The notes beneath the pieces were generated by a model, which worked only from the letters and a program-made list of their open reading frames with translations, had not been told where the DNA came from and did not search any database. From positions 1 through 38,106 of the forward strand of contig CALMLL010000061.1 in the NCBI GenBank assembly GCA_937868075.1: a stretch of 38,106 bases of DNA, read 5' to 3'. Shown one piece after another: positions 32,010 to 38,106 of this stretch; positions within the stretch are counted from its first letter, which is position 1, and each line of letters begins with the position of its first letter. The stretch is from an uncultured Marmoricola sp. (GTDB lineage Bacteria; Actinomycetota; Actinomycetes; Propionibacteriales; Nocardioidaceae). Position numbers and translations under genes: made by a program.

Positions 32010-32854
32010 CGGTGCCGGGCGCGCAGCGTCGGGGGCTGGCGCTGCTGGCGCCGGCCGTCGTCTTGACGGCGGTCGTGACCACCGCGGCGGTGGGGTCGGT
32101 GCTGCTGACCAGCCTGGGGCTGCTGCCGCTCTTCGGGCCGGCCACGGCGAGCCTGCAAGGCTTCGAGGCCGCGGCACCGGACCTGCGCGTCGCGTCGCGC
32201 GAGTCGATTCTCATCGCCACGGCGTCCACGGCGGTGGCCCTCGTCGTGGGGCTGACCGCCGCGCTGCTCCTGCTGCGGCTCGCACCGCGGCGCCGGTGGT
32301 TGGGGGCGCCGCTCGCGGCCGTGCTCCCGGTCCCGCACCTGGTCGGGGCAGCGGCCATGGGGCTGCTGCTGTCCGGCGGCGGGATGCTGTCGCGGGTGTT
32401 CGGCGTGGAGCAGTCCACGTGGCCGGAGCTCGTCGGGGGCCCGTGGCCGGTCGCGGTGGTTGCCGAGTTCGCCTGGAAGGAGTCGGCGTTCGTGGCCGTG
32501 GTGGTGCTCGCCTCGACCAGTGCTGCCCTGCCGGACCTGAGCTACGCCGCCCGGATGCTTGGCGCGGGGGCCCGCCAGCGCCTCCTTCGGGTGATCCTGC
32601 CGATGGCGGCCCCGGCCGCCGCAGCCGCATCCCTGATCGTGTTCCTGTACACCCTGGGGTCCTACGAGGTCGCGTGGCTGCTCGGTCGGGCCTACCCCGA
32701 GCCGCTGCCCGTCATGGCCTACCGGCTCTACACCTCGATCGACCTCGCGGCCCGGCCGCAGGCCGCCGCCACCGCCGTCACCGCCATCGGGCTGTCGGTG
32801 ATCGCCGCAGCCGCGACCCTGCCCCTGATCCGCCGGCTCGGAGCGGCCCAATGA
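32006..32854 (+). CDS. ABC importer permease, first half of a YnjC-like pair
   Basis: The start is GTG 32006 overlapping the binding-protein stop (GTGA); 282 residues with six hydrophobic segments. The EAA-like loop is around AARMLGAGARQRLLRVILPM, the cytoplasmic contact for the ATPase. E. coli YnjC is a single polypeptide of about twice this size; here the two halves are separate genes. It pairs with the next gene to form the membrane channel. Confidence 0.88.
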   Translation: MTVPGAQRRGLALLAPAVVLTAVVTTAAVGSVLLTSLGLLPLFGPATASLQGFEAAAPDLRVASRESILIATASTAVALVVGLTAALLLLRLAPRRRWLGAPLAAVLPVPHLVGAAAMGLLLSGGGMLSRVFGVEQSTWPELVGGPWPVAVVAEFAWKESAFVAVVVLASTSAALPDLSYAARMLGAGARQRLLRVILPMAAPAAAAASLIVFLYTLGSYEVAWLLGRAYPEPLPVMAYRLYTSIDLAARPQAAATAVTAIGLSVIAAAATLPLIRRLGAAQ

Positions 32855-33672
32855 ACGCGCGGCGCGCCGCCCTCGGCCAGGTCGTCGCGGCTGTTCCCCT
32901 CGCCGTGTGGTTCGCCATGCCGCTCGTGCCGATCGTGCTGTGGGCGGTGGCCGCCCGATGGTCCTGGCCGGCAGCACTTCCCCAACGGTGGGGGCTGACC
33001 GGGTGGCGGGAGGCCGGCGCTGCGGGCCTGCCGTCGGCGATGGCCCGCTCCACCCTCCTCGGCCTGGCCGTCGCCTGCCTGGCCACCCCGCTGGGTGCAA
33101 TGGCCGGGCGGGCGCTCGGCTGGCGGTTGACCCGGCACAGCGGTGCCGCGTCCCTGGTGCTGCTTGCACCGATCGCCATCCCACCGTTCGCCGTCGCGAC
33201 CGGGCTCGACACCCTGGTGCTGCGCGCCCGTCTCCCCGGGTCGCTGGCGGTCGTGCTGGTCCTGAGCGTGCTCGCGCTGCCCTACACGACCTACATCCTG
33301 CGAGCCGCGTACACCGCGACCGACCCCGACCTGGAGCTCCAGGCGCGGATGCTGGGCGCCGCCCCTCGGTACGTGCTGCGGTCGGTCACGATCCCGGTGC
33401 TACGCCCCGCGCTGGTCACCGCCGCCGCCATGGCCTTCCTCGTCGGTTGGAGCGACTACGTCGTCACCCTGGTCCTGGGTGGGGGCCGTCTCGTCACCGC
33501 CCCGATGCTGCTCGCCTCGTCCGCGTCCGGCACCGGCAACGAGCCGCTGGTCGCGGCCATCTCGGTGGCCAGCATCCTGCCGCTGCTGGCCGTCGTGGCC
33601 GGCGGCGTCCTGGTCCGCCGGGGCCGCCAGGGCCGCCGACCAGCCGCAGCGAGGTGCCGGCATGAGTGGTGA
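32851..33672 (+). CDS. ABC importer permease, second half of a YnjC-like pair
   Basis: The start is ATG 32851 (ATGA overlap); 273 residues, six hydrophobic segments, and an EAA-like loop LELQARMLGAAPRYVLRSVT followed by IPVLRPALVTAAAMAFLVGW. The Arg-rich end (RRGRQGRRPAAARCRHEW) overlaps the ATPase gene start by 11 bases, so the last residues may be shaped by that overlap. Confidence 0.88.
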   Translation: MNARRAALGQVVAAVPLAVWFAMPLVPIVLWAVAARWSWPAALPQRWGLTGWREAGAAGLPSAMARSTLLGLAVACLATPLGAMAGRALGWRLTRHSGAASLVLLAPIAIPPFAVATGLDTLVLRARLPGSLAVVLVLSVLALPYTTYILRAAYTATDPDLELQARMLGAAPRYVLRSVTIPVLRPALVTAAAMAFLVGWSDYVVTLVLGGGRLVTAPMLLASSASGTGNEPLVAAISVASILPLLAVVAGGVLVRRGRQGRRPAAARCRHEW

Positions 33673-34801
33673 CCTGCGGCTGGAGTCCGTCGGGTTCCGC
33701 TACCCGCACCGGGACCGGGACGCACTCGACGAGGTCACGCTCGGTGTCGCCCCCGCGCATCTGCTGGCCGTCGTCGGCCCCTCCGGGTCCGGCAAGAGCA
33801 CCCTCCTGCGCGTCGTGGCCGGGCTGCTTCGGCCCGACCGGGGCGAGGTGCGGCTGGGCGACCGCAGCCTGCTCGAGGTCGCCCCGGAGCGCCGGGGCAT
33901 CTCGATGATGTTCCAGAAACCGCTGCTCTTCCCCCACCTCGACGTGCTGGACAACGTCGCCTTCGCCGACCGCGCGGCGGGCGTACCGCGCGCCCGGGCC
34001 CGCGCCGCGGCCCGCGGCTACCTCGACGTCGTGCACCTGGCCGACCTCGCCCGGAGTCGACCACGCGAGCTCTCCGGCGGGCAGGAGCAACGCGTCGCGC
34101 TCGCCAGGGCGCTGGCAGCCCATCCGCAGGTGCTGCTGCTGGACGAACCCTTCAGCGCCCTGGACCCCGAGCTGCGGGCAACCATGCACGCACTGCTCGA
34201 GGAGGTCCGGGCGGCCTTCGCTCCGACGACCGTCATGGTCACGCACGACCTGGCCGAGGCGGCGATGGCCGACACCATCGCCGTCCTGGACGAGGGTCGG
34301 GTCGTGCAGCACGCCGACATCGACGCGCTCTACCGACGCCCGGCCAGCATCACGGTCGCTCGCCTGCTCGGCGGGTTCTCCGAGCTCGCCGGCACCCCCG
34401 TCGAGGGCGGCTACGACTGCCACCTCGGGTTCGTGCCCGCGCCGGCACCCCGGGCGGGCGAGCCGACCGTGGTCCTGGTACGACAGGAGGCACTGCAGGT
34501 CGTCGACGAGCACGGCCCCCACGCCGCCGCCTCGGGCCTGGTCGTCGGGTCGACCCGCGCCGGCACCCGCCAGGTCGCCAAGGTCGAGCTCGATGCTGCC
34601 GCCGGGGCTGGACCGACGGCATCCGTGCTCGTCGAGCTACCGCCGGGCGTTGCCCCCCCGGTGGGGCATCGCGTGGGGGTGCGGGTCACCGGCACGCTGG
34701 TGCACGTGCCGAAACCCTCAGCGGACCTCGAGTCTCGTGCTGACGTGGACCGATCCGGTGAGGGTGCGGTGGACGGGGCACTTGTCCGCGATCGCCAGTA
34801 G
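33662..34801 (+). CDS. ABC importer ATPase (YnjD-like, with C-terminal regulatory domain)
   Basis: The start is ATG 33662 (MSGDLRLESVGFRYPHRDRD); 379 residues. Walker A GPSGSGKST at 39-47, Q-loop in ISMMFQKPLLFPH, signature LSGGQEQRVALARALAAHPQ, Walker B VLLLDEPFSALDPE and H-loop VMVTHDLAEAA are intact. After residue 240 there is a TOBE-like regulatory region, longer than in minimal YnjD. The final 28 codons (from about 34718) run antisense over the OsmC gene and read like extension past an ancestral stop. It energises uptake by the two permeases. Confidence 0.92.
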   Translation: MSGDLRLESVGFRYPHRDRDALDEVTLGVAPAHLLAVVGPSGSGKSTLLRVVAGLLRPDRGEVRLGDRSLLEVAPERRGISMMFQKPLLFPHLDVLDNVAFADRAAGVPRARARAAARGYLDVVHLADLARSRPRELSGGQEQRVALARALAAHPQVLLLDEPFSALDPELRATMHALLEEVRAAFAPTTVMVTHDLAEAAMADTIAVLDEGRVVQHADIDALYRRPASITVARLLGGFSELAGTPVEGGYDCHLGFVPAPAPRAGEPTVVLVRQEALQVVDEHGPHAAASGLVVGSTRAGTRQVAKVELDAAAGAGPTASVLVELPPGVAPPVGHRVGVRVTGTLVHVPKPSADLESRADVDRSGEGAVDGALVRDRQ

Positions 34802-35371
34802 CGCCGCACGCTGGGCCGGGGTCAGCGCCGGGTCGAGACTGATCCGGCGCTCGACGTGGTCGACCATGCCGACAGCACTCTCGCAGTCGACGCAGTCCTC
34901 AGCATGGATCCGGCTGTGCCGCAGGCTCACCGACGTGGCACCCAGGTCCCAGCCCTTGCGCCCGGCATACATGCGCATCGTGATCGCGGTGCACGCACCA
35001 AGCGCGGACAGCAGCACGACATACGGGTTGGGCCCGGTGTCCGTGCCACCCACCGCCAGCGGCTCGTCGATCACCCAGGAGTGCACACCGTCGGTCACCG
35101 TCTGCGCATAGCCCGGGGGCGCCGCCTCGCTCACCACCACCCTGCCCGTGCGCGCGATCCCCGCATCCGCGGCGACACCGGATGCCGGGAGCCCAGGTGC
35201 ACTGAGCGCGGCAGCCGGAGCAGCGGCTTCGGGCCTGCGGAGGTGGCGCGGCGCCCAGGCCGCGATGACGTCGGCGGCGAACTGCGAGTCCGGCGAGTTT
35301 GACGCAGTGGCGGCGGCTGTCGCCGGGATCGAGGGGTTCCTGGCCCGGGGGGACGTGCCCGGCGAGGGCAA
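34718..35371 (-). CDS. OsmC-family peroxiredoxin-like protein, N-terminus probably truncated
   Basis: Residues from about 75 of this 217-residue frame form an OsmC domain: VVVSEAAPPGYAQTVTDGVH, GGTDTGPNPYVVLLSALGAC (first redox Cys), TAITMRMYAGRKGW, and near the end LLAIADKCPVHRTLTG (second redox Cys). OsmC/Ohr proteins reduce organic peroxides with this Cys pair. The segment DSQFAADVIAAWAPRHL before it resembles the end of the hydrolase domain of fused alpha/beta hydrolase-OsmC proteins, and everything upstream of about 35300 looks unrelated. So a longer gene seems to have been cut; translation may begin at 35371 or at a GTG near 35145. It overlaps the ATPase gene tail to tail by 84 bases. 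Confidence 0.82.
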   Translation of the reverse strand: MPSPGTSPRARNPSIPATAAATASNSPDSQFAADVIAAWAPRHLRRPEAAAPAAALSAPGLPASGVAADAGIARTGRVVVSEAAPPGYAQTVTDGVHSWVIDEPLAVGGTDTGPNPYVVLLSALGACTAITMRMYAGRKGWDLGATSVSLRHSRIHAEDCVDCESAVGMVDHVERRISLDPALTPAQRAALLAIADKCPVHRTLTGSVHVSTRLEVR

Positions 35372-36352
35372 TTCGGCGTTCGAGTTCTTCCGGCGGATGA
35401 CGTTCCAGCGGTATCGGGACGCGCTCTCCCTCCTGAGCGGAAGATGCTTCGGGCCGCAGGGGTGTTCGGTGAGGGCGCCTGGCCCACGGACGTGGACCCC
35501 GGCCCGCTGACAGGCCTCGGACTCGGAGTCGTGCCCGTCCCCCGCCCAGCGATCGACACGGTCGCCGCGGCGGCTGGCGTCCCCGACGCGGGGCGGGCCG
35601 GGGACCGGTTGGCCGCCCTCGGCCTTCTCGACGTCTGTGGTCGGCAGCTCGGCTTGCCTGGCGGCGGCGGAGTCGCCGTTTAACCGGTTTGCCCGGCCGC
35701 TGGTCGACCCCCTCGATGACCCGACTCGGGAGACGATGGCCGAGGCTGGTCTCGCGGAGCTGACCCGGGCCTGGCGGGACGACCAAGGCCGCTGGCCGGC
35801 CGATGCCCGGTCGGTCGAGGCAAGCCGTGTCGCCCTCTGGGCCCAGTCCCTAGCGACTGCCCAGAGCGCCGCCCAGGCCGCTGTGACCTACCTGTACGAC
35901 ACCCTGTCCACGGGCGCTGCGGCTGCGGCTGCGGTGGCCCTCGGGGCCACCGCAGCCGACCGGGCCGCGGACAGACCGACGAAGCCCCGAAGATCCGCTA
36001 CTAGGAGGAGCTCCCCGTCTACGACCAGCTCGGCGACATCCGCTCCCGGGCCGTCACCCAGTACGAGATCGCTGGGGCGCTGCTTGTACGCATCGCAGAC
36101 GACCCTGGTCCCGTTGAGGAGATTGGAGACCTGCTCACTGACGCGTTCGCCGGGTTCGAGCATCTGCGCAGTCCCGACGGCGTGGCGTTCACGGGATGGC
36201 TTCTTTGCCAGATACTCGCGTCGAAGGGCCTCACGGCTGAGGCCTTGGCGATGCTCGACAAGGCATCAGCGGGCATCGCTCAGATTGGCGACTCAATCGG
36301 CGTGAGTAGGTGCGCCGAATTCCGCGCCGCCCTCTCGGCGGATTCCTCGTAG
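35283..36352 (+). pseudogene. Decayed STAND/TPR-type gene in several frames
   Basis: Collinear plus-strand pieces in different frames look like parts of one protein: EFDAVAAAVAGIEGFLARGD (about 35298), EGAWPTDVDPGPLTGLGLGV then VPDAGRAGDRLAALGLLDV (about 35470-35640), ARPLVDPLDDPTRETMAEAG then LTRAWRDDQGRWPADARSVE and ALWAQSLATAQSAAQAAVTY (about 35690-35910), and finally LPVYDQLGDIRSRAVTQYEI to LTAEALAMLDKASAGIAQIG with a TAG at 36350. The last two resemble the winged-helix/TPR half of actinomycete STAND NTPases. No piece has a start with a ribosome-binding site, and at least two frame changes are needed. The P-loop part is gone. Confidence 0.55.
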
Positions 36353-36625
36353 GCGCCTTCGTTGGCTCTTCCGCGGGGCCTGGCGATCAGGGCGCCAACA
36401 ACCGCCATGCCGCCGGGTCCCTGTCCCCTCCCCCGCGTCGACCGGTTGCTGGGCTCGACGAGCAAGACCGCCAACGTTCCGCCAGTATTCCGCCAGAGGA
36501 TCAGATCAGGCGTCAGCCAGCATCATCGCCCATAAGCCACTGAAGTAGCGAAATCAGTTGTGCCGCAACGGAATACGGCCAACATGGCTGGTCATTGAAT
36601 CACTCAAGAATGGGGTCGGCTGGAC
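36353..36625. other. Gene-free stretch before the tRNA-like site
   Basis: No protein-like frame on either strand. Base composition is less GC-rich than the rest near 36470-36610 (for example gaaatcagttgtg), as often at island edges. Confidence 0.5.
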
Positions 36626-36667
36626 CTCCTGAAGCGGGTGTCGCGCGTTCGATTCGCGCCGTGGGCA
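36626..36667 (+). other. tRNA-Arg(CCT) 3' half: candidate attachment site of the island
   Basis: The sequence fits the anticodon loop to discriminator base of tRNA-Arg: loop ctcctga with anticodon CCT (36626-36632), variable GTGTC (36638-36642), a perfect 5-bp T-stem GCGCG/CGCGC around TTCGATT (36643-36659), then acceptor strand CGTGGGC and A73 (36667). There is no matching 5' half: no GCCCACG acceptor strand or D-arm lies upstream, and the anticodon stem does not pair. A tRNA 3' half without its 5' half is the usual mark left by tyrosine-integrase elements at the end away from the intact tRNA gene. Confidence 0.55.
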
Positions 36668-36752
36668 CAACACGCTTCGACAGGTCAGCGACCTGCGGAG
36701 TCCACGCCCCGGGCCTTGGCGATGAGCGCAACCGTGCGGGTGCGCGACGGGT

Positions 36753-37168
36753 GCCCGAGCGCGAGACCGGCTCGCGGACGTGGAAGACCTGACGGTGGTC
36801 GGCGGTGAGGGGCTGTTGGCGGTGAGCGTGGCCGCCGGGATGGCGGTGATGCAGGCGATGCTTGAGGCCGAGCTGCAGAGCCTGGCCGGGCCGTAGGGCA
36901 AGCACGACCCGGACCGGACCGCGAACCGGCACGGGGTCGCCTCCGGCTCGGTGACCCTGGGTGGTCGGCGGGTGCCGGCGACCCGGCCTCGGGTGCGCAG
37001 CACCGACGGCCACGAGGTGTCGCTGGCCACCTATGGGCACTTCGCCTCCGAGGACCTGCTCACCGCCGTGGTGATGGAGCGGATGCCCGCGGGGGTGGCC
37101 ACCCGCCGGCACGCCCGGGTCGCCGAGCCAGTCGGCGAGCAGGTCTCTGCGACAGCGAAGTCGAGCAG
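36753..37168 (+). mobile_element. IS256-family transposase remnant (N-terminal part, with stop codon)
   Basis: One frame reads VEDLTVVGGEGLLAVSVAAG, AVMQAMLEAELQSLAGP, then TAG at 36894-36896, then GKHDPDRTANRHGVASGSVT, LGGRRVPATRPRVRSTDGHE, TAVVMERMPAGVATRRHARV and ends near SATAKS. This is the N-terminal part of the mutator/IS256 transposases found in actinomycetes, with a nonsense mutation and without the catalytic DDE region. It breaks off at about 37165 where an IS30-type stub begins on the other strand. Confidence 0.78.
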
Positions 37169-37461
37169 CAAGTCCTCTTCTCCCGGTACAAATCGGCGAT
37201 CACGGTCCGTGCCTCCACAGACAGGTACCGAGGGTGGCGAGGCGTCGAGATCGTGGCGGAGGACACGGGCGGATAGTGCATCGCCTCCCCGGCAGAGTTG
37301 CAGATCTTGCGCCCGTACCGCCACCGTGTCCCGGTCTTGCGGTCGATGCCCACCATGCGGCACGTCTCGGAGTTGCTCACCCCTTGCCCGATCACGTGGA
37401 AGTACCGGTCATGCAGCTCCGTCAGGCCGCCCCCACGAGGCCTGCCCCGTGCCCGTCCCAT
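37169..37461 (-). mobile_element. IS30-family transposase remnant (5' end only)
   Basis: From ATG 37459-37461, with GGAGG 7 bases upstream, the frame reads MGRARGRPRGGGLTELHDRY, GVSNSETCRMVGIDRKTGTR and PRYLSVEARTVIADLYREKR, the N-terminal helix-turn-helix region of actinomycete IS30 transposases. After EKRT it runs into sequence antisense to the IS256 remnant, so the remaining catalytic part is lost. Expression would give a short nonfunctional protein. Confidence 0.78.
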
Positions 37462-37864
37462 CGCAACCTCCGTCTACCGTCGCCGTTGCGACGTTCACTG
37501 GAATCCGCCGCGCCCGCCGGGGGTCTCGCGGGGACACATCTGGGACACAAAAGGTTCAAGGAAGGCCACCACTCCCCCATGCCTCTCAACTACGTTTCCG
37601 CAGGTAGACGGCCTGCACCCTCACTCGTCAACCCTGCTCAATCACGCGGTGAGAGTGCGAGATGTACTTCGACATCTGACCGGTATGACGGCGGGGCCTC
37701 ACGGCCCCGCGAACCACGGCGGTGGTGGGCCTCGGGGTGCCCACCACCGCCGTGGCGTTCGGGCGTTGGCTCACCGGCTCCGCATCAGTAGCCCCGTTTG
37801 CGCGGTGTCGTCTTCGCGGATGCTCCCGCCCCGGCATACACGCGGTAGTGGACCGGACTGCGGC
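37462..37864. other. Intergenic region between the IS30 stub and mtnA
   Basis: About 400 bases without a supported gene. The left part probably includes the outer end of the IS30 copy, though I could not identify its terminal inverted repeat. The right part contains the two hairpins at 37691-37755. Frames here are GC shadows. Confidence 0.5.
37691..37755. terminator. Two adjacent strong hairpins downstream of mtnA
   Basis: GCGGGGCC-tcac-GGCCCCGC (37691-37710) is a perfect 8-bp stem. Three bases on, CCACGGCGGTGGTGGGC (37714-37730) pairs exactly over 17 bp with 37739-37755 around the 8-base loop ctcggggt. They lie 110 bases past the mtnA stop in its direction of transcription. There is no U-tract, but U-less hairpin terminators are common in high-GC actinomycetes. 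Confidence 0.55.
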
Positions 37865-38106
37865 TCAGCGGGTGGCGACGTCCTGCGCCTGACCAGCAAG
37901 AATGGAGAGGTCCTCGCCGCGGTTCGGGCAGACCACACCACGCTCGGTGACCACCGCGTCGATGAAGCGCGCGGGAGTGACGTCGAAGGCGGGGTTGAAG
38001 CCCACCGCGCCAGGCGGACACAGCTCGACATCTCCAATCGAGCAGACCTCGGCCCCGTCGCGCATCTCGATGTGGATCTGGGAGCCGTCGGCGGTGGCCA
38101 GGTCGA
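37865..38106 (-). CDS. mtnA: S-methyl-5-thioribose-1-phosphate isomerase, C-terminal 80 residues
   Basis: The frame enters from the right edge with DLATADGSQIHIEMRDGAEV, continues CSIGDVELCPPGAVGFNPAF and DVTPARFIDAVVTERGVVCP, and stops at TGA 37865-37867. The block FNPAFDVTPARFIDAVVTERG is diagnostic of the MtnA/eIF2B-alpha fold at the end of the enzyme, which converts methylthioribose-1-phosphate to the ribulose form in methionine salvage. The gene start is outside the window. It is a normal chromosomal gene and marks DNA beyond the island. Confidence 0.9.
   Translation of the reverse strand, partial: DLATADGSQIHIEMRDGAEVCSIGDVELCPPGAVGFNPAFDVTPARFIDAVVTERGVVCPNRGEDLSILAGQAQDVATR

Noticed and set aside
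36626..36667. Complete functional tRNA gene
   Set aside because: No 5' acceptor strand, no D-arm and no paired anticodon stem upstream; only the 3' half is present.
36554..37112. Minus-strand ORFs of 158 and 170 codons
   Set aside because: Antisense to the IS256 remnant and the tRNA-like site; the proteins are His/Arg/Pro-rich without known motifs.

Overview
The window is very GC-rich (roughly 70 percent by eye) and its families are those of a Gram-positive actinomycete: SCO6880-type conjugation proteins, a LysM-BTAD regulator, Tad/Flp pilus genes, a zf-HC2 anti-sigma factor and a mycoredoxin-like protein. A member of the Micrococcales is my guess; nothing here fixes the genus.

Left two thirds (475-23161). 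About 22 genes lie head to tail on the minus strand, most joined by ATGA or GTGA start/stop overlaps. Read in the direction of transcription they are: a lipoprotein, a secreted PKD-like protein, then a Tad/Flp pilus set (CpaB-like SAF protein, CpaE-like protein, TadA ATPase, TadB and TadC platform proteins, a 66-residue pilin-like protein, three TadE/TadG-like minor pilins), a 1066-residue membrane LysM-BTAD protein and a membrane STAND-like NTPase with TPRs. After a 515-base gap comes a second operon: an HTH regulator, a 66-residue unknown, a MinD-like protein, a two-helix VirB2-like protein, a membrane-anchored protein, a TrbL/VirB6-like protein, an SCO6880 protein, a VirB4-type ATPase and an M23 plus transglycosylase wall hydrolase. 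Together this looks like a composite pilus and type IV secretion island, probably an integrative conjugative element. Relaxase, coupling protein, prepilin peptidase and integrase are not in the window.

Middle (23428-24387). A double-XRE regulator and a short, probably truncated methyltransferase.

Right third (24453-35371). An ECF sigma factor, zinc anti-sigma factor and flavin disulfide reductase are translationally coupled. Then come a decayed stretch (a frameshifted NrtS-like gene, a glutaredoxin-like gene, a second reductase remnant, a thioredoxin-fold gene with a broken 5' end), an FNT-family channel, a CDP-alcohol phosphatidyltransferase, a TVP38 membrane protein, a four-gene ABC importer like E. 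coli YnjBCD, and an OsmC protein. The content resembles the E. coli ydjXYZ-ynjABCDEF neighbourhood placed under an ECF sigma factor, suggesting a thiol/redox or anion-handling module.

Right end (35.3-38.1 kb). This is a scar zone: a decayed STAND/TPR gene, a sequence matching the 3' half of tRNA-Arg(CCT) (candidate attachment site), IS256- and IS30-family transposase stubs facing each other, two strong hairpins, and the C-terminus of chromosomal mtnA. I read the tRNA half as the right boundary of the island, with its left end outside the window.
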